Assembly (NCBI GenBank): GCA_963542845.1
Contig: CAUTZA010000002.1
Location: forward strand, 60,687 to 124,686
From: JABCPO02 sp963542845
Lineage (GTDB): Bacteria; Bacillota; Clostridia; TANB77; CAG-508
DNA: 64,000 nt
Reading direction: 5' to 3'
Shown here: one piece after another, positions 28,352 through 39,080 of the stretch
Layout: every line of letters begins with the position of its first letter
Numbering within the stretch: the first letter of the stretch is position 1
The notes under the pieces: generated by a model
What the model was told of the DNA's origin: nothing
Databases searched by the model: none
Seen by the model: the letters and a program-made list of their open reading frames with translations, nothing else
Position numbers and translations under genes: made by a program

Positions 28352-29150
28352 TTCACATGCACATTTAAATAGTGACAAATTTGAAGGAAGATACTTAGAA
28401 AATGCAAAAAAAGTGATGGGAGAGGTGGAATATGTAATGATTCCAGCGTGGGATTATCCATCAAGTTTAAAGGCGTTAGAAATTGCAGATGAAAGTGAAA
28501 ACGCTTATGTAGCACTAGGGCTTCATCCTACAGAAGTGCCAAGATTTGTAGAAGAAGCAAAAGAAAAAAATATGAGCTTTGAAGAATATATTACCACAGA
28601 ATTAAATAAAATAGAAAACCTTATAATAGAAAATAGAAAAAAAGTAGTTGCAATTGGCGAGTTAGGTCTTGATTATTATTGGGATAAGGAAGAAAAAACA
28701 CAAAAATTACAACGTGATATGATGATAAAACAAATAGGACTTGCAAATAAGTTAGAACTTCCAATAGTAATCCATACAAGAGATGCAACACTTGATATGA
28801 TTAAATTATTACAAGAAAATAATGTTATAAAAAAAGGAATTATGCATTGTGTTCCTATAAATGAACATCTTATAAAAGAAACGTTAAAATTAGGATATTA
28901 CATATCTTTTGCGGGAAATATAACATTTAAAAATGCAAAACCAGAAGAATGTATAAAAATAGTACCATTAAATAGAATGCTTGTTGAAACAGATACACCG
29001 TATCTAACTCCTGAACCGATGAGAGGACAAGAAAATACACCACAAAACGTTAGATATGTAATAGAAAAAATTTCTAAAGTGATAGAAAAAGAACCAAAAG
29101 AAATAGAAGAAATAACAACAAATAATGCAAAAAAGATATATAATATTTAG
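28344..29150 (+). CDS. tatD: TatD family metal-dependent DNase
   Basis: 268 residues. The TIM-barrel metal sites are visible: DSHAHLN at the start, IGELGLDYYW, PIVIHTRDA, GIMHC and the late VETDTPYLTPEPMRG. The family has metal-dependent 3'-5' exonuclease activity and acts in DNA repair and RNA quality control. I place the start at the ATG at 28344, with GAGGAAAAA before it, rather than at the upstream TTG at 28326. It overlaps acpS and is followed by mfd after 20 bases. Confidence 0.92.
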   Translation: MFDSHAHLNSDKFEGRYLENAKKVMGEVEYVMIPAWDYPSSLKALEIADESENAYVALGLHPTEVPRFVEEAKEKNMSFEEYITTELNKIENLIIENRKKVVAIGELGLDYYWDKEEKTQKLQRDMMIKQIGLANKLELPIVIHTRDATLDMIKLLQENNVIKKGIMHCVPINEHLIKETLKLGYYISFAGNITFKNAKPEECIKIVPLNRMLVETDTPYLTPEPMRGQENTPQNVRYVIEKISKVIEKEPKEIEEITTNNAKKIYNI

Positions 29151-29170
29151 GGTTATATAAAGAGGTAAAC

Positions 29171-32100
29171 ATGAACCTATTAATAGATATGATTAAAAAT
29201 ACAAATAAATACAAAGAATATATAAAAGAAATAGAAAAAAATAATAGTCCAGTTATGATTACTGGGCTTACTTTTGCTTCTAAAAGTTTCTTTCTTTTAA
29301 GTACAATTTCAAGCATTATAGAAAAAAGAAAATTAAATGATAATAAAAATATATATTATTATATTGTTGAAAATGAGATTGATATAGATAAGAAGAAAGA
29401 TGATATCGAATATTTTGCAAAAGAGCTAGATATTGAGGTGCTAGATTTTCCTAAGAAGGATATTAGAGATTTTGATATAATTTCTGAAAGTTTAGAAATA
29501 TACACAAAAAGGATGAATATATTTAATAAGATTATAAAAAACAAGGAAAATATACTTGAGAAAGATACCATTATAATAGTATCAATAGAATCATTAATGC
29601 AAAGAATAATACCATTTAGTATTCTGGTTAATAATAAGATAAAATTAAAGAAAGATGATGAAGTAAACCAATTAGAAATAATGAATAAACTTCAAGCTTT
29701 AGGGTATAAAAGAGAAGATATTGCAGAAAATAAGGGAGAATTTTCAAAAAAAGGTGGAATATTAGATATTTTTAATACAGAAGAGGAAGGTTATAGAATA
29801 GAGTTTTGGGGAGATACTATAACATCTATTAGGACATATAGTAATATTTCTCAAAAAAGTTTAAGAGAGATTGAAGAAGTAGAAATACTTCCACTTACTG
29901 AATATATTTTTGAAAAAAAGATAGAAGATATCATAGGAAATATAAGGAAAAATGATTATTTTGAAAACAAAACAAATAAAGGAAATGAAAAAAATAAATC
30001 AAATAAAAAAGAAGAAAAAGATGAAATAGAAACTATATTAATAACAAAAAATATTAGAAAAAAGATAAATTATAGTGAAGAAATAAGTGAAGATATAGAG
30101 AGGTTAGAACAAGGAGAAGTAAATCAGTTAGTAGAAAAATATATAGATTATTTTTATGAAAAAGAAGAATATCTTGCAGACTATATTTTAAAAAAAGATT
30201 ATATATTTTTTGATGATTACATTAAGATTATTGAAAGAACTAATGGAATTTTAAAAGAAGCAGAAAATCAAAATAGAGGATTAATCGAAAGAGGAAAGTT
30301 AGTAAACCAGGCACTAGATGGCATGTGCGATTATAAAAATATTTTGAAAAAAATTATCGAAAAAGAAATATTTTGTATATATTTAGAAAACGAAAAAATA
30401 AAAGAGTTTGATAAATATAATAATACTGTTAAAAAAAATAAATACGATTTTGAATTTTTAGATTATAGTTTCTTAAAAACAGAATTACAAGATTTAGAAG
30501 AAATTTTAAAAAAAGAGCAGGATAAAAATAATCAAATATATATAATAGCATATGAAAATTATAATTACATTTTAGAAGATATATTAAATAAGAATCAGGA
30601 TGAAAGTAAAAAAGAAAACGAAAATTATTTGAAAAATAATATTCAAATATTGAAGGGAAAAATCTCAAAAGGGTTTAGATTAAAAGAAGAAAATGAAAAT
30701 TATTTGGTAATATCAATAGATTCTGAAACTTCAAGAAATAGAGATAAAAGAGCAGGAAAAAACAGTCTATTTACAAATGCAGAAAATATAATATTTGCAG
30801 ATTTAGAGCAAGGGGACTATATAGTACATAAAATAAACGGTATTCGGAAAGTTTATAGAAATAAAGAAAGTTGAAGTTCAAGGTATTAGCAAAGATTACA
30901 TAAAAATTGAATATAGAGACAATGATTATCTATATGTCCCAACAGATGATTTATCAAATGTTAGAAAATTTATAGGAGCAGCTCGGAAATGAACCTAAGC
31001 TTAATAGACTTGGTACAAAAGAATGGGAAAAAACAAAGGCAAAAGTTAAATCTAACTTAAGAGAAGTTGCAGAAGAACTTATTAAATTATATGCAAAAAG
31101 AGAAAAATCGAGAGGATTTAAGTTTTCAAAAGATGGAAAAGATCAAGAGGAGTTTGAATATGAATTTATATATGCAGAAACAGATGATCAATTAAGATGT
31201 ACAGCTGAGATAAAAAAAGATATGGAAGATGAAAAACCTATGGATAGATTGCTTTGCGGTGATGTTGGATTTGGTAAGACAGAAGTTGCAATGCGTGCAG
31301 CATTTAAAGCAGTAAATGACATAAAACAAGTTGCATATATTGTCCCAACAACAGTACTTGCAAAACAGCAGGCAGATGAATTTAGAAAAAGAATGAAAAA
31401 CTTCCCTATAGTTGTAGAGGATATAAGTAGATTTAGGACAACTAAAGAACAAAAAGAAATAATTGAAAAGCTTTCAAAAGGCGAGATTGACATAATTATA
31501 GGAACTCATAGACTATTAAGTTCTGATATTAAATTTAGAGATTTAGGGCTTCTTGTGATTGATGAAGAACATAGATTTGGGGTAAAAGCAAAAGAAAAAA
31601 TAAAGATTATGAAAGATACGGTTGATGTTCTTACAATGACAGCAACACCAATACCAAGAACAATGAATATGTCACTTTCTGGAGTGAGAGATATGTCAGT
31701 AATATATGAACCTCCATATAATAGATTGCCTATAAAAACATATATAATAGAAAGAAATATGGAGATTATAAAAGAGGCTATATTAAAAGAAGTAGAAAGA
31801 GGAGGACAAGTATTTTATGTATACAATCGTGTTGAATTTATAGAAAATATTGTAAATGAATTAAGAGATGAAATTCCTAATATTGAAATAGATTATGCAC
31901 ATGGTAAAATGACACCAAAAGAAATTGAAAAAAAGATGAAAGCTTTTGTAGAGAATAAGACAAAAGTACTTGTGTGTACAACAATTTTAGAATCAGGAAT
32001 AGATATACCAAATGCAAATACTATAATCATAGAAGATGGTGATAAATTAGGGCTTGCACAGCTATATCAAATGAGGGGAAGAGTTGGAAGATCAGCAAGA

Positions 32101-32857
32101 CAGGGATATGCATATATAATGGTAAAAAGAAATAAGGTATTATCAGAAACTTCAGAAAAAAGGTTAACTGCATTAAAAGAGTTTACAGAATTACGGTTCA
32201 GGTTTCAAAATAGCAATGAGAGATTTAGAAATAAGAGGAGCAGGAAGTCTTTTTGGTGATTTACAATCAGGACATATGGAACAGGTTGGATATGAAACAT
32301 ATACAAAATTGCTAGAAGAAAATATAAAGGAATTAAAAGGAGAAGAAATACCAAAAGATAATAATACGCTTGTCGATATATTAGTTGATGCGTACATACC
32401 AGATTCATATATTAAAAAACAAAAATATAAAATGGATATTTATCAAGAAATAATATATTGCAAGGATAATGCAAAACTTAAAGAAGTTGTAAAAAACCTT
32501 ATGGATAGATATGGTGAATTTCCAAAAGAACTTAAAAATTTTGTTAAGATAATAATTTTAAGGAATATGGCAGAAAATTTAGGGATTTCTAAGATAATAG
32601 AAAATAAGTCAGAATACATTAAAAACACAGTAAATGTACATATAACAGATAAATTTGATATTAATTCTATAGAACCCCTTATAAAAACGTATGGTACAAG
32701 AATTAACTTTAAAAATTCAAATGATGAGAATGAAAAAGGAATAATTATTTATAAATATAAGGATGAAGAAGCTAAAATAGAAGAAATACATAAATTCTTA
32801 AGTGTATTAAAGAGTATAAAAACTAAAGAAGAAAAAGAAGAAAAAGAAGAAAAATAA
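29171..32857 (+). CDS. mfd: Transcription-repair coupling factor Mfd, with three +1 shifts at CGG
   Basis: Mfd removes RNA polymerase stalled at DNA damage and recruits UvrA. The rebuilt protein is about 1227 residues, slightly longer than usual. It shows the UvrB-like N-terminal module (RIIPFSILV...KGGILDIFN...EFWGD), the polymerase-binding domain (DYIVHKINGIGKF), helicase Walker A GDVGFGKTE (about 696-704), DEEHRFG, TATPIPRTM, QMRGRVGRS and a TRCF C-terminal domain. In-frame CGG codons at 30845-30847 (after ATT), 30984-30986 (after GCT) and 32194-32196 (after TTA) break the frame. Skipping C at each restores HKINGIGKF, FIGAAGNEP and TELGSGFKIAMRDLEIRGAG. The third reads GGT, unlike most sites. 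Start: AAGAGG upstream. Confidence 0.93.
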
Positions 32858-32903
32858 GAGAAAGAAGCTAAATAAACTGAAGATGATTTAGAAGGATAAA
32901 TAA

Positions 32904-33767
32904 ATGAAAATTGAAGAAATAATAACAAGTATAAATAATAAGAAAATAGTAGAAACAAGTAAATTAAAGAATAAAAAGGAAAGATATGAAAAAAGAGAAT
33001 ACATTGTTGAAGGAATAAAGACAGTATATGAATACATAAAATCGAAAGGTATAGAAGAAATACTCCAAGTATACATAAAAGAAGAGTTATACAATGAATA
33101 TATAGCAGGAAGAATAAAGAGTAAAAAAGAACAAATAAAGTATATATTTGAAAATTTAGGAGACTTAGAAAATGCTAAAATATACCTTTTAAGAGAAAAT
33201 GTGTATGGAAAAATAACAAATGATAGTAATCCAGAAGGTATAATGATAAAGGTTAAAATGTCTGAAAATAAAGAAAAAGAGGGGAACGCGGGGCTTAATG
33301 AAAAGGTGAGAGTGGTATTTGAAAATATATCAGATCCAGGTAATTTAGGAACGATTATAAGAACAGCAGTTGCAGTGGGAATTGATAAAATATATATAAG
33401 TACAAATAGTGTTGATACATATTCACACAAGGTGATAAGAGCAAGTGCAGGAATGATATTTAAAATAAAGATAATTGAAGAAAGTGTAGAAAATATATTA
33501 AAAACTGTAGTTTCCCAAGGATTTGAACCAATAAAAACAACAATGGAAGGTGAAAACTTGTACACATTTATTGAAGAAAAAGTGGAAAAAAACAATAAAA
33601 AAATTGCGATATTTTTTGGAAATGAAGCAAATGGAATTAGTGAATATTTAGAAAATAATATATCAAAAAGTCTTAGTATTCCAATGGAAAATGATACAGA
33701 AAGTCTTAATTTAGGAATATCTTTTTCAGTAATAATTTATGAATTATATAGAAAAAATTTGCGATAG
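32904..33767 (+). CDS. TrmH/SpoU-family RNA 2'-O-methyltransferase
   Basis: 287 residues. The C-terminal SPOUT knot has all three motifs: ISDPGNLGTIIRTAVAVG (motif 1), FFGNEANGIS (motif 2) and IPMENDTESLNLGIS (motif 3), with the N-terminal substrate-binding domain before them. Such proteins methylate a ribose in rRNA or tRNA; the target cannot be read here. It has AGAAGGAT upstream and follows mfd in the same direction. Confidence 0.88.
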   Translation: MKIEEIITSINNKKIVETSKLKNKKERYEKREYIVEGIKTVYEYIKSKGIEEILQVYIKEELYNEYIAGRIKSKKEQIKYIFENLGDLENAKIYLLRENVYGKITNDSNPEGIMIKVKMSENKEKEGNAGLNEKVRVVFENISDPGNLGTIIRTAVAVGIDKIYISTNSVDTYSHKVIRASAGMIFKIKIIEESVENILKTVVSQGFEPIKTTMEGENLYTFIEEKVEKNNKKIAIFFGNEANGISEYLENNISKSLSIPMENDTESLNLGISFSVIIYELYRKNLR

Positions 33768-33882
33768 AAATAGGAAAAATGAAAATGAAAAAAATTGAAA
33801 AAGCCACTAGTTTGTGATATTATTAACTAAAGAGAAATGAAAATATAGGCTTTTAAAAAGATATAAGGTAAGGAGGTAAGAA

Positions 33883-34596
33883 GTGCAATATACCTCAGAT
33901 GATGCATTAGCAGTAGCAGAAAATAAGATTTTAATGTTATATATTTTAGAAAAAGTAAATAAAGATATAGCATATAAGGTATATTTAGAATTAGTCACAA
34001 CACTTACAGAAATAAATTACTTTGTTTTTCATGAAACTTTAGAAGAATTAATACAAGAAGGTTATATTTTAAAAGACGAAAAATTTAAATATACTGATAG
34101 TGATAAAACATTTGAAGAAGTTTTAAAAGAAGGACAAGAAATAGAATTAGGTAGAGACTTAGATAATAAGGAAGATAAAATATTAACATATAGATTATCT
34201 AAACTGGGTGAAGATTCACTAAAAGTGGCTATAAACATGATACCAGGAATAAGTAAATTAAAAATAGATACAGAATTTAAAAAACATTATAAGTTGATAA
34301 AACAGGATTTTTCAGTGTCTGCAGATTATCTTCCAGAAAAGAATAAAGTAATATGCAAAGCGGGAGAAGATGACATAAATATTATAAGAGTTGAGCTTAT
34401 GATAAACTCAGTAGAACAAGCTAAGAAAATTGTTAGAAATTGGAAAGAAAAGGCAGATACACTGTATTTGGATATTATAAATATATTATCTAAAACAGAA
34501 GAAGATGAACTAGAAAAATCCAACATGACAATAGAACTTTATGAAGAAATGGTATCAGAAAGACAGGAAGAAGAAAGTAAAAGAGATAAAAAGTAA
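33883..34596 (+). CDS. DUF4364 protein, probable winged-helix regulator
   Basis: 237 residues. The N-terminal pattern LAVAENKILMLYILEKVNK...EINYFVFHETLEELIQEGYI is that of DUF4364, a clostridial family with a winged-helix-like fold. A C-terminal part has beta strands and ends in a charged helix. It may be a transcriptional regulator, but targets are unknown. The start is GTG at 33883 with AAGGAGGT eight bases upstream. Confidence 0.82.
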   Translation: MQYTSDDALAVAENKILMLYILEKVNKDIAYKVYLELVTTLTEINYFVFHETLEELIQEGYILKDEKFKYTDSDKTFEEVLKEGQEIELGRDLDNKEDKILTYRLSKLGEDSLKVAINMIPGISKLKIDTEFKKHYKLIKQDFSVSADYLPEKNKVICKAGEDDINIIRVELMINSVEQAKKIVRNWKEKADTLYLDIINILSKTEEDELEKSNMTIELYEEMVSERQEEESKRDKK

Positions 34597-34787
34597 TATA
34601 AAGGTAACATAATTTTAAGAAAGGAAGATGATGTGTTTAAGCTAAGAAATTGCATTTTACATATCGTCTTTTATTCTTCTAGAATATAATATTAAGAGTA
34701 GGTAATAAACATAAATAAATAGGGAATAATCGTTGAAAAAAGCAAAAGTATATAATATTATATAAAAGAATAGATAAGGAGAAAATG

Positions 34788-35540
34788 ATGAAATTAATAT
34801 CATGGAATGTCAATGGAATAAGGGCAGCGTATAATAAAGGCTTTAATGACTTTTTTGATAGTGAAAATGCAGATATATTCTGTATACAAGAAACAAAAAT
34901 GCAAGAAGGACAGTTAGATTTAACCAAAGAAGGATATTATGTATACTTAAATAGTGCAGAAAAGAAGGGATATTCAGGAACTGCAATATGGACAAAAGAA
35001 AAGCCGATATCTGTAACATATGGAATTGGAATAGAAGATCATGACAAGGAAGGAAGAGTTATAACGCTAGAATTTGAAAAGTTTTTTATGGTAACTGTAT
35101 ACACGCCAAATGCTAAAAGAGAACTAGAAAGATTAGAGTATAGAGTAAAATGGGAAAAAGACTTTAGAAAATACTTAGAAAAGCTTAGAAAATCAAAACC
35201 AGTTATATTCTGCGGAGATCTAAATGTTGCACATAAAGAATTAGATGTTAAAAACGATAAAGCAAATAGAGGACAAGCAGGATTTACAGATGAAGAAAGA
35301 AGAGAATTTAATAATTTACTTGATTTAAAATATATAGATACATTTAGAAAATTTTATCCAGATAAAGAACAATTTACTTGGTGGTCATATTTTGGAAAAG
35401 CCAGAGAAAAAAATGTGGGGTGGAGAATAGATTACTTTATAGTTTCAGATGAACTTGAAAGTAATCTAAAAGATGCTAAAATATATGACCATATAACAGG
35501 AAGTGATCATTGTCCAGTAGGATTAGAAATAGAAATTTAA
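34788..35540 (+). CDS. xth: Exodeoxyribonuclease III / AP endonuclease
   Basis: 250 residues. ISWNVNGIRAA, FCIQETKMQ (the catalytic Glu), CGDLNVAHKELD (Asp/Asn pair), FTWWSYFGKAREKNVGWRID and the final SDHCPVGLEIE are the ordered motifs of the Mg-dependent EEP nuclease family, ExoIII/ExoA branch. It cuts DNA at abasic sites in base-excision repair and would complement the Nth-like glycosylase at 10411. Two adjacent ATG codons exist (34785, 34788); AAGGAG lies just upstream and the second gives better spacing. Confidence 0.94.
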   Translation: MKLISWNVNGIRAAYNKGFNDFFDSENADIFCIQETKMQEGQLDLTKEGYYVYLNSAEKKGYSGTAIWTKEKPISVTYGIGIEDHDKEGRVITLEFEKFFMVTVYTPNAKRELERLEYRVKWEKDFRKYLEKLRKSKPVIFCGDLNVAHKELDVKNDKANRGQAGFTDEERREFNNLLDLKYIDTFRKFYPDKEQFTWWSYFGKAREKNVGWRIDYFIVSDELESNLKDAKIYDHITGSDHCPVGLEIEI

Positions 35541-35606
35541 ATTAGAGTTAGCATTAGAATTAATTTTAAAGTTAAAGAAAGTCAAACTTAAAAAGAGGGT
35601 AATATT

Positions 35607-36827
35607 ATGAATAATACAATGAATAAGAAACATAAAAATATATTTTTTAAGATATTTATACTTGCAGTGTGTATAATGTTTGCATACAAAGTAATAGCAG
35701 GAGAAAGTAATGTTTTTACTGTAATAGCTGGATTTTTAGGGACATTAAAACCAATATTTTTTGCAATGTTTATAGCATATATATTATATATACCAGCTAA
35801 GAGAATAGAATTGTTTTTAGAAAAATCAAAGAATAAGATTATACATTCAAAGGCAAAAGCCATAAGTATAACTGTTGTATATATGATAGCACTTATACTA
35901 TTAGTATCACTTATAGTTTTTGGAGGAGGGGTACTTGCAAAAAACTTTGAAGAACTTATAAAAATGATACCTAATTATTTAAATGATGCAATAAACTTTT
36001 TTAAAAGTTTACCAGAAAATAGCTTACTTGCTAATCTTCATTTAGATGTTCAATTAGAAAAAATAAAACAACTAGACTTATATAAGCAAATATTACAACA
36101 AATAAGTGTGTCAGATATTATAGGACAAGCAAAAATTGCTCTTAATTTTGTAAATGGTATATTTGATGTGTTTGTAATGATAATAGTATCAATATACTTA
36201 TTGTATTCAAGAAAAGAGATACAAGGGTTCTTTAATAAAACGGTTACTGCGTTTTTTGATCAAAATGTAAGTGATACAGTTTCAAAATATATTGAAAAAA
36301 CAAACTATATATTTTTTAGATTTGTTACAACACAAATTTTAGATGGATTTATAGTAGCTATAATTATAAGCATTGCACTTTCAATAATGAAGGTGAAATA
36401 TGCAATAGCTCTAGGATTCTTAATTGGTATATCAAACCTTATACCATTTTTTGGAGCGATAATAGGAGTTGGAGTAACAGGAATAGTAACACTATTTACA
36501 GGAGGATTTTCACAAGCAATAATTGCACTAGTAGTAATTACAATATTACAACAATTAGATGCTAACATATTAAATCCAATATTGTTAGGAGAATCATTAG
36601 AAGTAAACAAGATATTAATAATAACATCAGTAATAGTAGGTGGAGCATATTTTGGGGCAATAGGAATGTTCCTTGCAGTACCAGTAGTTACAGTAATAAC
36701 TGTTATAATAAACGATGTTTTGGATGAAAAATTAAAGAAACAAAAAATTAATAAGATATTAAACAGAAAGAAAAAATTGAAACTTTTAAATATAGAACAA
36801 AAAGAAAAGAAAATAATACATAAATAA
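35607..36827 (+). CDS. AI-2E family (PerM/YtvI-type) membrane transporter
   Basis: 406 residues with about eight membrane helices. The central soluble stretch (FEELIKMIPNYLNDAINFF) and the late GFLIGISNLIPFFGAIIGVG and ANILNPILLGESLEVNK segments are typical of the AI-2E/PerM exporter family. The substrate is not determined. The start has AAAGAGGG upstream. The DUF368 gene follows after 16 bases, so the two are probably co-transcribed. Confidence 0.87.
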   Translation: MNNTMNKKHKNIFFKIFILAVCIMFAYKVIAGESNVFTVIAGFLGTLKPIFFAMFIAYILYIPAKRIELFLEKSKNKIIHSKAKAISITVVYMIALILLVSLIVFGGGVLAKNFEELIKMIPNYLNDAINFFKSLPENSLLANLHLDVQLEKIKQLDLYKQILQQISVSDIIGQAKIALNFVNGIFDVFVMIIVSIYLLYSRKEIQGFFNKTVTAFFDQNVSDTVSKYIEKTNYIFFRFVTTQILDGFIVAIIISIALSIMKVKYAIALGFLIGISNLIPFFGAIIGVGVTGIVTLFTGGFSQAIIALVVITILQQLDANILNPILLGESLEVNKILIITSVIVGGAYFGAIGMFLAVPVVTVITVIINDVLDEKLKKQKINKILNRKKKLKLLNIEQKEKKIIHK

Positions 36828-36843
36828 GAGATAGGGGAATAAG

Positions 36844-37779
36844 ATGAAGTTTTTAGAACATATTATAATCGGAATTATAATCGGAATTGCAAATATAGTT
36901 CCAGGTGTTAGTGCGGGTACAATGTTTGTAATATTAGGAATATTTAAAAAACTGATTGATCAAGTGGAATTATGTATAGATGAAGTGAAAATAATGCTTA
37001 AAAACATAACAAAATTTAAAGAAAAAGATGGTGGAATAAAGGCAGTAGGAATAATGCTTAAAAATATATTTAATAGCCAAAAAACATTTCTTATACCAAT
37101 AGCAATAGGAATGGTACTTGCAATATATTTTGTTGCTAAATTGTTTACAATGCTTTCACCAGAACAAATATTATATAGAAATTATATATTTTTAGGGCTA
37201 ATAATAGGTGGAGTACCAGCGTTATTTAAAGAACTAAAAAAAGGAACAGATATAGAAAGTATTAAAAATAGAAAAATAAGTATATATATATTTATGGCAA
37301 TAGGATTTGCAATGATGCTTGGACTTTACCTATTAAAAGTAAATGGATTAGGACTTAGAAAAGTTGGATATGAGGAATTATCTATAGGAATGGCAATACC
37401 GCTATTCTTAGTAGGAGCAATTGCAGCAGCATCAATGGTTATACCAGGGATATCTGGTTCTATGGTCGTTCTTATACTTGGATACTATGAACTTATGACA
37501 TTGAGCATAAGTAAGCTTAATATAGTATTCATAATACCATTTGCAATAGGAATACTTGTTGGTATAATGGGAATATTAAAACTTATTAAATACCTATTAG
37601 ACAAACATTATACAAGAACATATTCGTGTATAGTAGGTTTTGTTATAGGTTCACTTTTAATGGTATTTCCAGGACTTCCAGTAGGGATCATGGGATATAT
37701 AATTACCGTAATATGTATAGCTGTAGGAGTAATATTATCATATATGGTTGAAAAATATTCGGAAAGAATAAAAGATTAA
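36844..37779 (+). CDS. DUF368 (PopT-type) membrane protein, probable undecaprenyl-phosphate translocase
   Basis: 311 residues, about eight helices. The N-terminal IIGIIIGIANIVPGVSAGTM and the internal repeat-like AASMVIPGISGSMVVLILGYYE are the DUF368 hallmark. Members of this family have been linked to undecaprenyl-phosphate recycling across the membrane. This copy is full length. The start has GATAGGGG upstream. It follows the AI-2E gene and ends before a strong bidirectional terminator. Confidence 0.87.
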   Translation: MKFLEHIIIGIIIGIANIVPGVSAGTMFVILGIFKKLIDQVELCIDEVKIMLKNITKFKEKDGGIKAVGIMLKNIFNSQKTFLIPIAIGMVLAIYFVAKLFTMLSPEQILYRNYIFLGLIIGGVPALFKELKKGTDIESIKNRKISIYIFMAIGFAMMLGLYLLKVNGLGLRKVGYEELSIGMAIPLFLVGAIAAASMVIPGISGSMVVLILGYYELMTLSISKLNIVFIIPFAIGILVGIMGILKLIKYLLDKHYTRTYSCIVGFVIGSLLMVFPGLPVGIMGYIITVICIAVGVILSYMVEKYSERIKD

Positions 37780-37851
37780 TAGATAAAAAATATAATATAA
37801 TTAAATAAAATAAAGAAATAAAGAAGAAGGAACAAAAATAAGAGTAAAAAC

Positions 37852-37904
37852 AAAAAACAACTTCAATTTAGTAATAACATGTACTAAAAAGAAGTTGTTT
37901 TTTT
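37852..37904. terminator. Bidirectional terminator
   Basis: AAAAAACAACTTC pairs with GAAGTTGTTTTTT. An inner stem TTTAGTA/TACTAAA extends it. It lies between the convergent DUF368 gene and the minus-strand DD-peptidase gene. Confidence 0.85.
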
Positions 37905-37932
37905 AAATTAGTAAATAAATTAAAATAAAATA

Positions 37933-38871
37933 TTAAAAATTTTTTTCAAAACTTATATTAAAAAGCTTATTATCAAGCTCTTTAATTATAAGGTTTGCAA
38001 TTTCCTTAGTATCAGAATGATTTTCACATCCAGCTACTAAAATTCCTACATTGTTAGTAGGAGTTAATTGGTAAAGAAGAAACAAATTCTTCCAGCCAGA
38101 TAAAGAACCTGTTTTAAGACCTTTAATTTTAGGATGGTAGTAACTTTTATCTTTTCGAACAAAAGCATTAGTAGAATTCCATGTTCTACCATTGATTTTG
38201 GATGTTTGAGATTTAGCAACTATATTTAAAATTTTTGAGTTGCTATTGATAAGGAAATTAACCAAAGTTCCTATGTCTTGTACTTTTAATATTTCTCTTT
38301 GTATCCCAGTGGGATCTAAAATAGTTGCATTGATGTTCAAACTTGTTCTATAGTAATCTCTTATTTTACTACAAACAAAGGTAAGCATTTCGAGCCAATC
38401 ATCTTTGTTTATTAACCATGAAGAATCATTCCAATGGTTATTTTTGAAGATATTATAAACAACTCTTGAAAGAGTATATACAGCATCTCCTGCAGAAGGG
38501 ATAAGAGCCATTTCAATTAAATCTATAGTCGAATAGGATTGACCCTTTTTAAGGTCAACTTTATGAATGGTTGGATTTAGAAACTTTATTTCATTACCTA
38601 TAGTTATTTGTTTATCAAGCAAATTATTGCTTTCTATTATATTTAGAAAGTAATTAACAGAAAACAATTTAAGGATACTTGCTGGAATAATGTATTCTGA
38701 ATTCCCATAGATTTTATTATAAAAGAAATTACTTTCAATACTTTCAGTAAAGTTGAATAAAGTTATATTCAAATTTCCGGTAGTATTATACCGATTAAAA
38801 ATTGGATAAAATTTTGATTCCATCCCAGTAATAATTTCAGGAATAGAAATATTTTTAAATAAGTCTTTCAT
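37933..38871 (-). CDS. D-Ala-D-Ala carboxypeptidase-like serine peptidase, without signal peptide; carries an in-frame CGG
   Basis: About 312 residues. The penicillin-binding motifs are visible: SILK (S-x-x-K, about 65-68), SAGDAVYTL at the second-motif position and GLKTGS (KTG). It lacks an obvious signal peptide or membrane helix. A paralogue with the same motif neighbourhoods (ASIAKMY, SAGDSVYTL, GLKTGT) lies at 45174-46307. At 38793-38791 it has AAT-CGG-TAT fully in frame; shifting at this codon would end translation eight codons later. So it is one of only two places where CGG must be read as a normal codon, or the gene is not expressed whole. The start at 38871 has AAAGGAGAG six bases upstream. 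It may be a recent acquisition. Confidence 0.78.
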   Translation of the reverse strand: MKDLFKNISIPEIITGMESKFYPIFNRYNTTGNLNITLFNFTESIESNFFYNKIYGNSEYIIPASILKLFSVNYFLNIIESNNLLDKQITIGNEIKFLNPTIHKVDLKKGQSYSTIDLIEMALIPSAGDAVYTLSRVVYNIFKNNHWNDSSWLINKDDWLEMLTFVCSKIRDYYRTSLNINATILDPTGIQREILKVQDIGTLVNFLINSNSKILNIVAKSQTSKINGRTWNSTNAFVRKDKSYYHPKIKGLKTGSLSGWKNLFLLYQLTPTNNVGILVAGCENHSDTKEIANLIIKELDNKLFNISFEKNF

Positions 38872-39080
38872 ATACATCTCTCCTTTATAATATTTACTAA
38901 TTTTGATTATAATTCCATATTTTAGGAATTATTTAAATATTTATTTATGTATGTATTTTATGTCACCTATAGTATAACATAATTTCTAATATTAAAAAAG
39001 AGTATAATAATGTATTATTAATTGAAAAAACATAAAGTATAATATATTATAATTATGTATATTTTAAGAATGGAGACAGT

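Noticed and set aside
32888..33595. Long minus-strand open frame opposite the TrmH-type gene
   Set aside because: The plus-strand frame has complete SPOUT motifs. The minus frame has no start signal or known domain.
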